NCBI RefSeq assembly: GCF_014763045.1
Contig: NZ_JACTAG010000002.1
Location: forward strand, 310,001 to 374,000
DNA length: 64,000 bases
Direction of reading: 5' to 3'
Source of the DNA: Sulfitobacter aestuariivivens
Lineage (GTDB): Bacteria; Pseudomonadota; Alphaproteobacteria; Rhodobacterales; Rhodobacteraceae
Shown here: piece after piece, positions 10,887-19,300 of the stretch
Numbering within the stretch: position 1 is the first letter of the stretch
Layout of the letters: every line of letters starts with the position of its first letter
The notes under the pieces: model-generated
Told to the model about the DNA's origin: nothing
Seen by the model: the letters and a program-made list of their open reading frames with translations, nothing else
Databases searched by the model: none
Position numbers and translations under genes: made by a program

Positions 10887-11038
10887 CCCGATCCGGCACC
10901 GAAGAAATACCGACGTTATACCGACGCGATACCGATCCGAAAAATCCAACGTCTGCAGGGCGTTAATAATCCAATCCTGCACAAACCCGTATCCCTGCGG
11001 AAAAACCGTCCGCGCGTTGCATATTCCGTGCGCGCAAC
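10887..11038 (+). promoter_or_regulatory. Second copy of the phased-repeat regulatory region
   Basis: This lies in the roughly 360-base gap between the DUF1127 gene and the first permease. CCGAT/CCGAC boxes start at 10887, 10898, 10909, 10920 and 10931, exactly 11 bp apart. GGCGTTAA lies at 10959-10966, and GTTGC-N13-GCAAC at 11016-11038. The order and the 13-base spacer match the element at 7688-7829, and the box-to-GGCGTTAA distance differs by one base. The intervening bases have diverged, which suggests the shared parts are under selection. It should coordinate the permease operon with the binding-protein gene. Confidence 0.6.
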
Positions 11039-11119
11039 AGGTCAGTTTTTTGGCCCTCTGCAGGCCTCAGGCTTCACCTTGGCCTTGACCCCAACCGCGT
11101 GACGCTATCCACTGCGCCC

Positions 11120-12100
11120 ATGCTCGCCTACGTCATACGCCGCGTCGCGCAATCTGCGCTTGTTCTGCTCATCGTGGGGCTGGTCGCGTTTTCGATGTTT
11201 CGGTTTGTGGGCGATCCCATCGACAACATGCTGGGGCAGGAACGCACGCAGGCTGATATCGAACGGCTGCGCACGCAACTGGGTCTCGATCAGCCATTCC
11301 CCGTCCAGTACGTCAAGTTCCTTGGGGGCGCGATACAAGGCAACTTTGGCGTGAGTTATCGCCAGGGGCGACCTGTGTCCGACATCTTGATGGAGCGTGC
11401 GCCTGCAACGCTGGAACTGGCCGCCGTGTCCGGTTTTCTGGCCATCAGTATCGGCATCGCACTGGGTGTGTTCACCGCGATCCGGCGAAACGGGTTCACC
11501 GCCAACGCGATCATGTCACTCTCGCTCATTGGCGTCTCGCTCCCGACTTTCCTCATTGGGATTCTGCTCATTTACCTGTTCTCGGTTGAACTGGGCTGGC
11601 TGCCCAGTTTCGGAAGGGGGGATACCGTCCGAATTGGTGGCTGGACCACCGGGTTCCTGACGGAATCCGGGCTTAAGGCATTGATATTGCCGTCCATTAC
11701 GCTGGGGCTATATCAGATGACGCTGATCATGCGGCTGGTACGTTCCGAGATGCTGGAGGTCCTCAGGCAGGACTATATCCGCTTTGCCCGGGCCCGTGGT
11801 CTGCGCGAGCGCGCGGTGAATTTTCGCCATGCGCTCAAGAACACGCTGGTACCGGTGATCACGGTGACGGGCCTGCAGCTTGGCTCTATCATCGCGTTTG
11901 CGATCATCACTGAAACGGTGTTCCAATGGCCCGGCGTGGGGCTTTTGTTCATCAATGCGATTCAGTTCGTGGATATCCCCGTCATGGCCGCTTACCTGAT
12001 GCTGATTTCGGTCATGTTTGTCGGCATCAACCTGATCGTGGACCTGCTTTATTTCTCCATCGATCCGCGCCTGCGCGCGGACAGAACGGCGGCCCACTGA
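11120..12100 (+). CDS. ABC transporter permease, DppB type
   Basis: This 326-residue inner-membrane permease begins MLAYVIRRVAQSALVLL, the usual DppB/OppB start. It has six predicted membrane segments and the inner-loop EAA motif around YIRFARARGLRERAVNFRHA. A GTG at 11099 could add seven residues; neither start has a strong ribosome binding site, and the family start favours 11120. It forms the translocation pore with the next gene product, whose start codon overlaps its stop codon by one base. Confidence 0.9.
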   Translation: MLAYVIRRVAQSALVLLIVGLVAFSMFRFVGDPIDNMLGQERTQADIERLRTQLGLDQPFPVQYVKFLGGAIQGNFGVSYRQGRPVSDILMERAPATLELAAVSGFLAISIGIALGVFTAIRRNGFTANAIMSLSLIGVSLPTFLIGILLIYLFSVELGWLPSFGRGDTVRIGGWTTGFLTESGLKALILPSITLGLYQMTLIMRLVRSEMLEVLRQDYIRFARARGLRERAVNFRHALKNTLVPVITVTGLQLGSIIAFAIITETVFQWPGVGLLFINAIQFVDIPVMAAYLMLISVMFVGINLIVDLLYFSIDPRLRADRTAAH

Positions 12101-13062
12101 TGACCGACATGCCGCAAAGCCCCGATACCCCCATCGCCGTCAAGGACCCCTCGCGCCTCAAGCTCGCGCTGGACAGCGACTTTATCTACACCTTCAAACG
12201 TTCGCCTGTGGCCGTAGTCAGCTTTGTGGTGGTGGTGATCATGGTCTTGGCCGCGATCTTTGCGCCGCTCATTGCGCCTTACAATCCTTTCGACCCGGGG
12301 TCGCTGAACCTGATGAACGGTTTTTCAAAACCGATGGAACCCAACCAGTTCACCGGAGACATTTTCTGGCTGGGCACTGACGATCAGGGGCGCGATGTCT
12401 TTTCCACCATCCTTTACGGCATGCGGATTTCCCTCTTCGTCGGCGCGGCAGCGGTGTTGTTCGCGATGGTGCTGGGCATCACTTTGGGCCTGATTGCGGG
12501 CTATGTGGGCGGCTGGACAGAAACCATCATCATGCGCACCGCCGATGTACAACTGACGTTTCCGGCGATCCTAGTGGCGATGCTGATCTTTGGCGTGGCC
12601 AAGGGGATTACGCCGGTGGAATACCGCGATCAAATGGCGATCTGGGTGCTAATCATCGCCATCGGCCTCTCCGATTGGGTCCAGTTCGCCCGTGTGGTGC
12701 GCGGGGCAACTTTGGTCGAGAAGAACAAGGAATACGTCCAGGCCGCGCGCCTGATCGGTCGCACCAGCCCCGCCATCATGCTGCGGCACATCCTGCCCAA
12801 CGTGCTCTCGCCCGTGCTGGTCATCGCGACCATCTCGTTGGCGCTGGCGATCATTGCCGAGGCAACTTTGTCTTTCCTCGGCGTCGGAGCGCCCCCCACG
12901 CAGCCCTCCCTCGGCACGCTGATCCGCATCGGCCAGGGGTTCCTCTTTTCCGGTGAATGGTGGATCCTGCTCTTCCCCGCCGTGACGCTGCTGACGCTGG
13001 CGCTGAGTGTGAACCTGCTCGGTGATTGGCTCCGCGACGCGCTGAACCCGAGGTTGCGGTAG
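12100..13062 (+). CDS. ABC transporter permease, DppC type
   Basis: This 320-residue partner permease has a cytoplasmic N-terminal tail, a first membrane helix near residues 40-60, the LGTDDQGRDVFS segment typical of DppC/OppC, and five further helices with an EAA loop (KNKEYVQAARLIG). The start at 12100 overlaps the upstream stop codon as TGATG, indicating translational coupling. A 191-base gap with inverted repeats separates it from the ATPase genes. Confidence 0.9.
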   Translation: MTDMPQSPDTPIAVKDPSRLKLALDSDFIYTFKRSPVAVVSFVVVVIMVLAAIFAPLIAPYNPFDPGSLNLMNGFSKPMEPNQFTGDIFWLGTDDQGRDVFSTILYGMRISLFVGAAAVLFAMVLGITLGLIAGYVGGWTETIIMRTADVQLTFPAILVAMLIFGVAKGITPVEYRDQMAIWVLIIAIGLSDWVQFARVVRGATLVEKNKEYVQAARLIGRTSPAIMLRHILPNVLSPVLVIATISLALAIIAEATLSFLGVGAPPTQPSLGTLIRIGQGFLFSGEWWILLFPAVTLLTLALSVNLLGDWLRDALNPRLR

Positions 13063-13106
13063 ATGGCGCCGCATTTCCACACTGGCACCCGGCGCGACAG
13101 CGCCAG

Positions 13107-13218
13107 GCCCGACCTCCCCCCCGGGAGGGCATTCTGCGCCACAGATGTGACCTTCGACCGCGCCGGATCAGATCCAGTTAATCCATTCACCAGCATATGG
13201 GCCCGCCCGAGGTCGGGC
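13107..13218. repeat. Nested inverted repeats in the permease-ATPase gap
   Basis: GCCCGACCTC (13107-13116) is perfectly complementary to GAGGTCGGGC (13209-13218), 92 bases apart. Inside it, CCTCCC-CCCC-GGGAGG (13113-13128) can form a local hairpin instead, so the two structures compete. Placed inside an operon, this could attenuate transcription or stabilise part of the message. No gene is evident in this 191-base gap. Confidence 0.4.
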
Positions 13219-13253
13219 TTGCCGCTGCCACGCAACTCTGATGCCCCAACCAT

Positions 13254-14234
13254 ATGACCACCCCCATCCTCTCCATCCGCAATCTCACTGTCGAGATACC
13301 CACCCGCCACGGCATCCTGCGCCCGGTGGACAACGTCTCCTATGATATCGGCAAGGGTGAAATCCTGGGTGTTGTGGGCGAATCCGGGGCGGGCAAATCC
13401 ATGGCGGGTAATGCCGTCATTGGGCTTCTCTCTCCGCCCGCGCACATTGCGCATGGCGAGATCCATGTGAACGGACAGCGCGTTGACCACTTGCACGGCG
13501 ACCCAATGCGCCGCCTCAGGGGCAAGGAAATCGGCATGGTCTTTCAGGACCCTCTCACTTCTCTGAACCCCCTCCTGCGCATCGGGGACCAGCTGACCGA
13601 GACGATCCTGGCGCACCTCGACGTAAGCCGCGCTCAAGCCGAAGAAAGGGCGATCCAGGCCCTTGATGAGGTCGGCATCCCGGGCGCGCGGGAGCGGATC
13701 AACTCTTACCCGCATGAATTTTCGGGCGGCATGAGGCAGCGCGTTGTGATCGCGCTGGCCCTTTGTGCAGAGCCGAGCCTGATCATCGCGGATGAACCGA
13801 CCACGGCACTTGATGTCTCGGTTCAGGCCCAGATCATTGCACTGCTCAAAGACCTTTGCCGCGAGCGCGGCACCGCCGTGATGCTGATCACGCACGATAT
13901 GGGTGTGATCGCGGAAGCAGCCGACCGGGTGGCGGTGATGTACGCGGGCAAACTGGTGGAGCTTGGCCCCGTGCGCGATGTGCTGACCACGCCGCGTCAC
14001 CCCTATACGGACGGGCTCATGGGCTCTACCCCGCTGGCGTCGCGCGGCAAGGACCGGTTGCACCAGATCCCCGGCGCCATGCCGCGTCTGGATGCCTTGC
14101 CGACGGGCTGCGCGTTTCATCCGCGCTGTCCATTCGTGCAGGAAAAATGCCGCCATGACCCGGCCCCGGTACTGACCGACGGTACCGGCGCTGCCTGTTG
14201 GTACCCCTTGGACAAAAAGGCCGAGGTCGCTTAG
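13254..14234 (+). CDS. Oligopeptide ABC transporter ATPase, DppD type
   Basis: This 326-residue cytoplasmic ATPase has Walker A GESGAGKS (near residues 42-49), signature FSGGMRQR, Walker B LIIADEPT and an H-loop LITHD. The C-terminal oligopeptide-transporter extension has the Cys-rich CAFHPRCPFVQEKC pattern that holds an Fe-S cluster in characterised DppD proteins. It pairs with the next ATPase to power uptake. The next gene starts on the last base of its stop codon. Confidence 0.93.
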   Translation: MTTPILSIRNLTVEIPTRHGILRPVDNVSYDIGKGEILGVVGESGAGKSMAGNAVIGLLSPPAHIAHGEIHVNGQRVDHLHGDPMRRLRGKEIGMVFQDPLTSLNPLLRIGDQLTETILAHLDVSRAQAEERAIQALDEVGIPGARERINSYPHEFSGGMRQRVVIALALCAEPSLIIADEPTTALDVSVQAQIIALLKDLCRERGTAVMLITHDMGVIAEAADRVAVMYAGKLVELGPVRDVLTTPRHPYTDGLMGSTPLASRGKDRLHQIPGAMPRLDALPTGCAFHPRCPFVQEKCRHDPAPVLTDGTGAACWYPLDKKAEVA

Positions 14235-15196
14235 TGGCACTTGTTTCGATCAAGAACCTGACACGTATCTTTGACGTGTCGAAACCGTGGCTTAACCGCG
14301 TTGTTGAGCGGCGCGAAAAGGCGTATCTCACTGCCGTTTCGGATGTCTCTTTCGACATCAAGGAAAAATCGGTCTACGCGCTGGTAGGGGAATCCGGTTC
14401 GGGCAAGTCGACCATCGGCAAAATGCTGGTTGGGTTGCTGCGCCCCTCAGAGGGGTCTGTGGAAATTCGCGGCGTCGATCTGGCGCGAGAGCAGGATGCC
14501 GCGCGCGTGGATGCTGTACGTGCGGATATCCAGATGATCTTTCAGGACCCCTTTGCTTCACTCAATCCGCGCTGGCGGGTCCGTGATATCATCGCTGAGC
14601 CCGTCGCCGCGCGCGGCGGCGATACAAAGGGGCTGTCCGAAAAGCTGCTTGAGCAGGTTGGGCTTTCGGCCCGGGATGCAGGCAAGTTCCCGCATGAGTT
14701 TTCGGGCGGACAGCGCCAGCGAATCTGCATCGCCCGTGCACTGGCATCCGAGCCCAAATTGATCGTCTGCGATGAACCGACAAGCGCGCTGGATGTTTCC
14801 GTGCAGGCCCAGGTGTTGAACCTGATGAGCGACCTGCAGGATGATCTGGGCCTGACCTATCTTTTTATCAGTCATGACCTGACTGTTGTGCAGCATATTT
14901 CGGACCGTGTGGGCGTGCTTTATCTTGGTCGCTTGGTGGAAGAGGCAACGCCGGATGATCTCTTTGACAATCCAAAACACCCCTACACCCAGATGCTGCT
15001 GGCCGCCGCACCGCAATTGGGGAGCTTTGGCCGCGACGTGCCGCCGCCGAAGGGAGAAATCCCTGACCCGATCAACCCGCCGTCGGGATGCGCCTACCAC
15101 CCGCGCTGCCCGTTGGCGCAAGACATCTGCAAGGCCGAACGACCGCTGATGCGGGACCTGCGCGGCGCAAAGGTGGCCTGTCATATGGCGGAATAA
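14234..15196 (+). CDS. Oligopeptide ABC transporter ATPase, DppF type
   Basis: This 320-residue ATPase has Walker A GESGSGKS, signature FSGGQRQR, Walker B LIVCDEPT and H-loop FISHD, followed by the CAYHPRCPLAQDIC extension. I chose a GTG start at 14234, which overlaps the upstream TAG as TAGTG; an ATG at 14198 would run 36 bases into the previous gene. It completes the importer whose binding protein is encoded from 7907. Confidence 0.92.
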   Translation: MALVSIKNLTRIFDVSKPWLNRVVERREKAYLTAVSDVSFDIKEKSVYALVGESGSGKSTIGKMLVGLLRPSEGSVEIRGVDLAREQDAARVDAVRADIQMIFQDPFASLNPRWRVRDIIAEPVAARGGDTKGLSEKLLEQVGLSARDAGKFPHEFSGGQRQRICIARALASEPKLIVCDEPTSALDVSVQAQVLNLMSDLQDDLGLTYLFISHDLTVVQHISDRVGVLYLGRLVEEATPDDLFDNPKHPYTQMLLAAAPQLGSFGRDVPPPKGEIPDPINPPSGCAYHPRCPLAQDICKAERPLMRDLRGAKVACHMAE

Positions 15197-15408
15197 GGCC
15201 CCTGTTTGCAAGCGGGTTGGCCAGTGCAACAGCGCGCGAATGTGTGCAATTGACCTGCTGCGCTTATTTGGCGGTGCCGTTTTGGCCAAAGGCCTGCCAG
15301 CCGGACGTACCAACCGCTCTGCACCTCTGGGCACGCTCAACCAGACACCATTCTGTTTTCGAAGAGAATGAGACATAAGGTGCTGCACGCGCTTAACTGA
15401 GGCCAGGA

Positions 15409-16665
15409 ATGATCCACGACCCCAATCACTTTCTCTCCCGGCTGTTTCATGCGGCGGTCGCCGCGGCGGACCCGCTGCAGGCCCTGACTGGCCAGCTGCC
15501 TGCCCCCCCCAAAGGGCGGACGGTGGTGATCGGTGCGGGCAAGGGTGCAGCGCAACTGGCGCAGGCTTTCGAAATGCTGTGGCAGGGCGACTACGAAGGC
15601 GTCGTTGTCACGCGCTATGGTTATGGCGCACCCTGCAAGAAAATTAGGGTGTTGGAGGCTGCGCATCCTGTACCTGATGCAGCAGGCATTCAGGCAGCGC
15701 TGGCGCTCAAGGATGCCGTCACTGGGTTGGGACCCGACGATCTGGTGATCGCGCTTGTCTGCGGCGGTGGGTCGTCCCTGCTGCCCGCCCCGCCCAAGGG
15801 GCTTGATCTGGCAGACTTGCAGGCGCTCAACGTGGCCCTGCTGGCGTCGGGTGCGCCGATCAGCGTGATGAACGACATCCGCAAGGTTTTCAGCACCATC
15901 AATGGCGGCAGGTTGGCCGAACTTGCGGCACCGGCATCCGTCATCTCACTGATCGTTTCGGATGTGCCGGGGGATGCACCGGGCGAGGTTGCGTCGGGCC
16001 CTACCGTACCGGGGCGACCATCGAATGCGCATGTGCTGGAATTGGTGAAGACACGTGGCATCACGCTACCAGCGCGCTGCATTTCATACTTGCAGGACAA
16101 GGCGCACGCAGAAGTGCCGCGCGGCCCGCGAAACACCCAAGCACATATCATCGCCTCGGCCGCCCTGTCGCTTGAAGCGGCGGCAAAAGCGGCCCGCGCC
16201 GAAGGGGTCAACGCCTGGGTCCTGTCTGACCGGATCGAGGGCGAGGCCCGTGATGTGGCATTGGTCCACGCCGCATTGGCACGCCATTCCGCACACTCTG
16301 GCGTTCCCTTTCGCAAGCCTCTTGTGCTGCTTTCCGGTGGCGAGACCACCGTGACCCTACGCCGGAAGGGACGTGGCGGGCGCAACAGTGAATTCGCGCT
16401 AGCACTGGCCCTCGCCATGGAAGGTCAGCGCGGCTTTCACGCTTTGGCGGCTGATACCGACGGGATCGACGGGTCAGAAGACAATGCGGGCGCCTTTGTG
16501 GATGGGAACACTGTGGCGAGGCTACGGCGTGCCGGCGCGGACGCGCAAAGCTTGCTGGAGCGCAACGACGCCTATGCGGCTTTTGAAGCAATCGAGGGGC
16601 TTTTCGTCACCGGGCCGACAGGGACCAACGTGAACGATTTTCGGGCAATTCTGCTGACGGACTGA
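15409..16665 (+). CDS. Glycerate 2-kinase (MOFRL/DUF4147 family)
   Basis: This 418-residue protein fits the GckA/TtuD family, which phosphorylates glycerate at C2 to give 2-phosphoglycerate; older annotations call it hydroxypyruvate reductase. Seen are the N-terminal GAGKGAAQLAQAF loop, the conserved ALVCGGGSSLLPAP block near residue 120, and the C-terminal MOFRL-domain motif LSGGETTVTL with GGRNSEFALALA. In roseobacters it typically serves the serine cycle or glycerate/tartrate use. It is preceded by CCAGGA and a 212-base gap without clear features, and looks monocistronic. Confidence 0.88.
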   Translation: MIHDPNHFLSRLFHAAVAAADPLQALTGQLPAPPKGRTVVIGAGKGAAQLAQAFEMLWQGDYEGVVVTRYGYGAPCKKIRVLEAAHPVPDAAGIQAALALKDAVTGLGPDDLVIALVCGGGSSLLPAPPKGLDLADLQALNVALLASGAPISVMNDIRKVFSTINGGRLAELAAPASVISLIVSDVPGDAPGEVASGPTVPGRPSNAHVLELVKTRGITLPARCISYLQDKAHAEVPRGPRNTQAHIIASAALSLEAAAKAARAEGVNAWVLSDRIEGEARDVALVHAALARHSAHSGVPFRKPLVLLSGGETTVTLRRKGRGGRNSEFALALALAMEGQRGFHALAADTDGIDGSEDNAGAFVDGNTVARLRRAGADAQSLLERNDAYAAFEAIEGLFVTGPTGTNVNDFRAILLTD

Positions 16666-16689
16666 CATTTGCGACGGTGGTTACATCGC

Positions 16690-17283
16690 TCAGTTTTGTG
16701 GCCAGGCCCAATTCTGCTTCGACCTTTGCGCACGATATTGGGCGATTTGGTCGGCATGCTGCAAGGTCAGGTCGATGTCATCCCAGCCGTTGATCAACTT
16801 GGTGGCCCAGCTATCGTCCAACTCAAACGATACGGTCGCGATGTCTGAGTTGATGGTGCGTTTCTCCAGATCGACCACAAAGGTACCGGCCATGGCGTCG
16901 GTCAACCTTGCAATACCCTCGCGGGACATGCGCGCCGGGCACACCCCGTTGTTCACCGCATTGCTTGAAAAAATATCCCCAAAGCTGGGCGCTATAACGA
17001 CCTGAAAACCTGCATCCACCAGCGCATAGACCGCCGCCTCGCGGGATGATCCGCTGCCAAAGTTGCCGCCCGCAATCAGAATGCTGGCGCCTGCATTCTG
17101 ATTGATCGGAAAGTCCGGGGACAAGACGCCGTCGTCGTTCCTGCGCACATCATAAAGCAGGTAGTCTCCATAGCCATCACTTCGGGGCCGCGACATGAAA
17201 CGTGCCGGAATCAGCTGATCCGTATCGACATTTTCCAGCGGCAGATGCACCGCTTGCCCGGTGTGGCGTGTCCAGCCCGGCAC
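16690..17283 (-). CDS. leuD: 3-isopropylmalate dehydratase family small subunit
   Basis: This 197-residue swivel-domain subunit of the aconitase superfamily has NVDTDQLIPARF near the N-terminus and the substrate-binding GGNFGSGSSREAA block. Length is normal for bacterial LeuD. A GTG start at 17283 overlaps the stop codon of the large-subunit gene (TAGTG), so the two are translationally coupled. No leuA or leuB lies nearby; the neighbours are catabolic genes, so the pair may hydrate a different unsaturated dicarboxylate, such as a substituted maleate. Family certain, substrate uncertain. Confidence 0.85.
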   Translation of the reverse strand: MPGWTRHTGQAVHLPLENVDTDQLIPARFMSRPRSDGYGDYLLYDVRRNDDGVLSPDFPINQNAGASILIAGGNFGSGSSREAAVYALVDAGFQVVIAPSFGDIFSSNAVNNGVCPARMSREGIARLTDAMAGTFVVDLEKRTINSDIATVSFELDDSWATKLINGWDDIDLTLQHADQIAQYRAQRSKQNWAWPQN

Positions 17284-18680
17284 TATGTCTCTCCCATTGT
17301 GCGCACGTCCGTAATCTCGCCCTTAACAGCGGCGGCTGCCACCATGGCAGGCGACATAAGATGCGTGCGCGACCCCAAGCCCTGACGGCCCCGGAAATTG
17401 CGATTTGTGGACGACGCGCACCGCTTTCCGGGTTCAACCAGATCACCGTTCATGCCGACGCACATCGAACAACCCGAGGCGACCCACTCTAGGCCCGCCA
17501 GAATAAAGATCGCGTCCAGCCCCTCAGCTTCTGCCTGTGCTTTGATCAGCGCAGAACCCGGCGACACCAGGCCCGGTACCCGCGCCTTGCGCCCTTTCAG
17601 GATGGCCGCCGCTGCACGCAAATCTTCAAGTCGTCCATTCGTGCATGATCCGATAAAAACCTGATCCACGGGCGTGCCTGCCACAGGTGCGCCGGGGCGC
17701 AGACCCATGTAGTCATATGCGGCTTCGGCAGCAGCGCGCTTGTCCTTTGGCAGTGCTGCGATGTCCGGCAGATCGGCGTCAATCGGCACCGCCTGTTCCG
17801 GGCTGGTACCCCATGTGACCGTCGGTGCGATAGCGCTTGCGTTAATGCGCACTTCACTCGCGAAAGGCGCGTTCGCGTCCGTCCGCAGTGTCGCCCAATA
17901 GGCCACTGCAGCATCCCAATCGTCCCCTTTGGGTGCAAATGCGCGCCCTTTTACATATTGATATGTCTTTGCATCCGGCGCGATCATGCCAAAGCGCGCA
18001 CCCCCTTCGATCGAGAGGTTGCACAGCGTCATCCGCCCCGCCATGTCCAGCGCATCAACCGCAGCTCCGGCGTATTCCACCGCATGGCCGCGTGCACCAT
18101 CAGCACCCAGTTCGGCAATCCAGCCCAGCGCCATATCCTTGGCTGTCACGCCAAACCCCAAATCTCCCTCAAACGTGATCCGCATGGCGGGTGGCTTTCT
18201 TTGCCACAATGTCTGGGTGGCAAGCACATGAGCGACCTCTGTCGCGCCAATACCAAAGGCCAGCGCACCAAAGGCCCCATGGGTCGATGTGTGGCTGTCC
18301 CCACAGTTGATCATCAGACCGGGCAGGGTCAGCCCCTGCTCGGGGCCGACAACATGCACAATCCCCTGACGGGGGTCGCGCAGACCAAAAAGCGTGAGCC
18401 CATGCGCCTGTGCATTCTTTTCAAGTGTCGCGATCATGCGCGCAATATCGGGGTCTTTGATATCGGCGCGCCCCCGCGTCGGCACATAATGATCCGCGAC
18501 CCCAAAGGTCAGCGCGGGTTCCGCCACATCGGCACCCCGGGCAGCAAGTTTGGCGAATGCGTGGTGCGATCCTTCGTGGACCAGATGCCTGTCGACCCAC
18601 ATCAGCGACGTCCCATCGTCACGACGGAAAATCTCGTGGTCGGCCCAGAGCTTGTCCAGCAGAGTGCTTGGCTTTTCCAT
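17283..18680 (-). CDS. leuC: 3-isopropylmalate dehydratase family large subunit
   Basis: This 465-residue aconitase-superfamily catalytic subunit has all three [4Fe-4S] ligands: IGSCTNGR and the CSMCVGMN pair. It also shows the NCGDSHTSTHGAFG substrate block. Its length matches bacterial type I LeuC, which isomerises 2- and 3-isopropylmalate. It is divergent, with a 62-base gap, from an operon containing a PrpB/dimethylmalate-lyase-like gene. In anaerobic nicotinate degradation, a LeuCD-type dimethylmaleate hydratase acts just before dimethylmalate lyase, so a non-leucine substrate is worth considering. The start MEKPSTLL is the usual LeuC beginning. Confidence 0.87.
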   Translation of the reverse strand: MEKPSTLLDKLWADHEIFRRDDGTSLMWVDRHLVHEGSHHAFAKLAARGADVAEPALTFGVADHYVPTRGRADIKDPDIARMIATLEKNAQAHGLTLFGLRDPRQGIVHVVGPEQGLTLPGLMINCGDSHTSTHGAFGALAFGIGATEVAHVLATQTLWQRKPPAMRITFEGDLGFGVTAKDMALGWIAELGADGARGHAVEYAGAAVDALDMAGRMTLCNLSIEGGARFGMIAPDAKTYQYVKGRAFAPKGDDWDAAVAYWATLRTDANAPFASEVRINASAIAPTVTWGTSPEQAVPIDADLPDIAALPKDKRAAAEAAYDYMGLRPGAPVAGTPVDQVFIGSCTNGRLEDLRAAAAILKGRKARVPGLVSPGSALIKAQAEAEGLDAIFILAGLEWVASGCSMCVGMNGDLVEPGKRCASSTNRNFRGRQGLGSRTHLMSPAMVAAAAVKGEITDVRTMGET

Positions 18681-18742
18681 GAAAATGCACATAAATGGCG
18701 GGGCGGGGAAAGGCAACATTCTCAAAGGGCAAAGGGGGGCTT

Positions 18743-19300
18743 ATGCCGGTTGTCGAAGTTCATCTGATAGAAGGCTACGACGACGCCGAAAAACAGCGCC
18801 TCGGCACGGCGCTGACGGATGCAGTACGCAGCGTCGTCCCGGCCGGGCCGGAAGCGATTACCGTGTTGCTCCATGATCTGCCCGCATCGGATTACTATCG
18901 TGGCGGCACGCGGCGGACGCCCGCGCCGGCCCTGCCCGACCCTGCCGATCTCGTGCGCGCGTATCTTGCGGCTATGGAAGCGCGGGACCTGAAAAAAGCG
19001 CAGGCTATGCTTGGTGATGGGTTCACCATGAGCTTTCCGGGCACAGCGCCCATGAGAACCTTGCAAGAGCTCATGGACTGGGCCGCCCCGCGCTACAGGT
19101 TTGTAAAGAAGACATACGAGATCTTTGATGTGTCTCAAGGGGCAGATGCCGCCATTGTTCATTGCCATGGGATGCTGAACGGCGAATGGCCGGATGGCAC
19201 ACTTTTTGAAGGGATCAGGTTCATCGACAGGTTCGAATTGAAGGGTGGTAGGATCACCAAACAGGATGTGTGGAACGACATGGGAGAGGTCCGCCCATGA
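18743..19300 (+). CDS. Tautomerase-SnoaL fusion protein
   Basis: This 185-residue protein begins MPVVEVHLIEGYDDAEK, a 4-oxalocrotonate-tautomerase unit with the catalytic proline right after the initiator Met. From about residue 70 it becomes a SnoaL/NTF2-like domain (YLAAMEARDLKKAQAMLGDGF, then a strand-rich cone ending in TKQDVWNDMGEV). Such a pairing in one chain is uncommon. It could channel an enol/keto product between the two pockets. The start has a strong AAAGGGGGG ribosome binding site. It is first in the operon and overlaps hyuB by four bases. Confidence 0.8.
   Translation: MPVVEVHLIEGYDDAEKQRLGTALTDAVRSVVPAGPEAITVLLHDLPASDYYRGGTRRTPAPALPDPADLVRAYLAAMEARDLKKAQAMLGDGFTMSFPGTAPMRTLQELMDWAAPRYRFVKKTYEIFDVSQGADAAIVHCHGMLNGEWPDGTLFEGIRFIDRFELKGGRITKQDVWNDMGEVRP

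Noticed and set aside
12630-14240. A 536-residue reverse-strand open frame over the peptide ABC genes
   Set aside because: It spans the real permease and ATPase genes and their gap, and its composition is that of an antisense shadow.
15206-15230. TTGCA...TGCAA pair upstream of the glycerate kinase gene
   Set aside because: The spacing differs from the GTTGC-N13-GCAAC elements and no phased boxes accompany it, so I do not group it with them.
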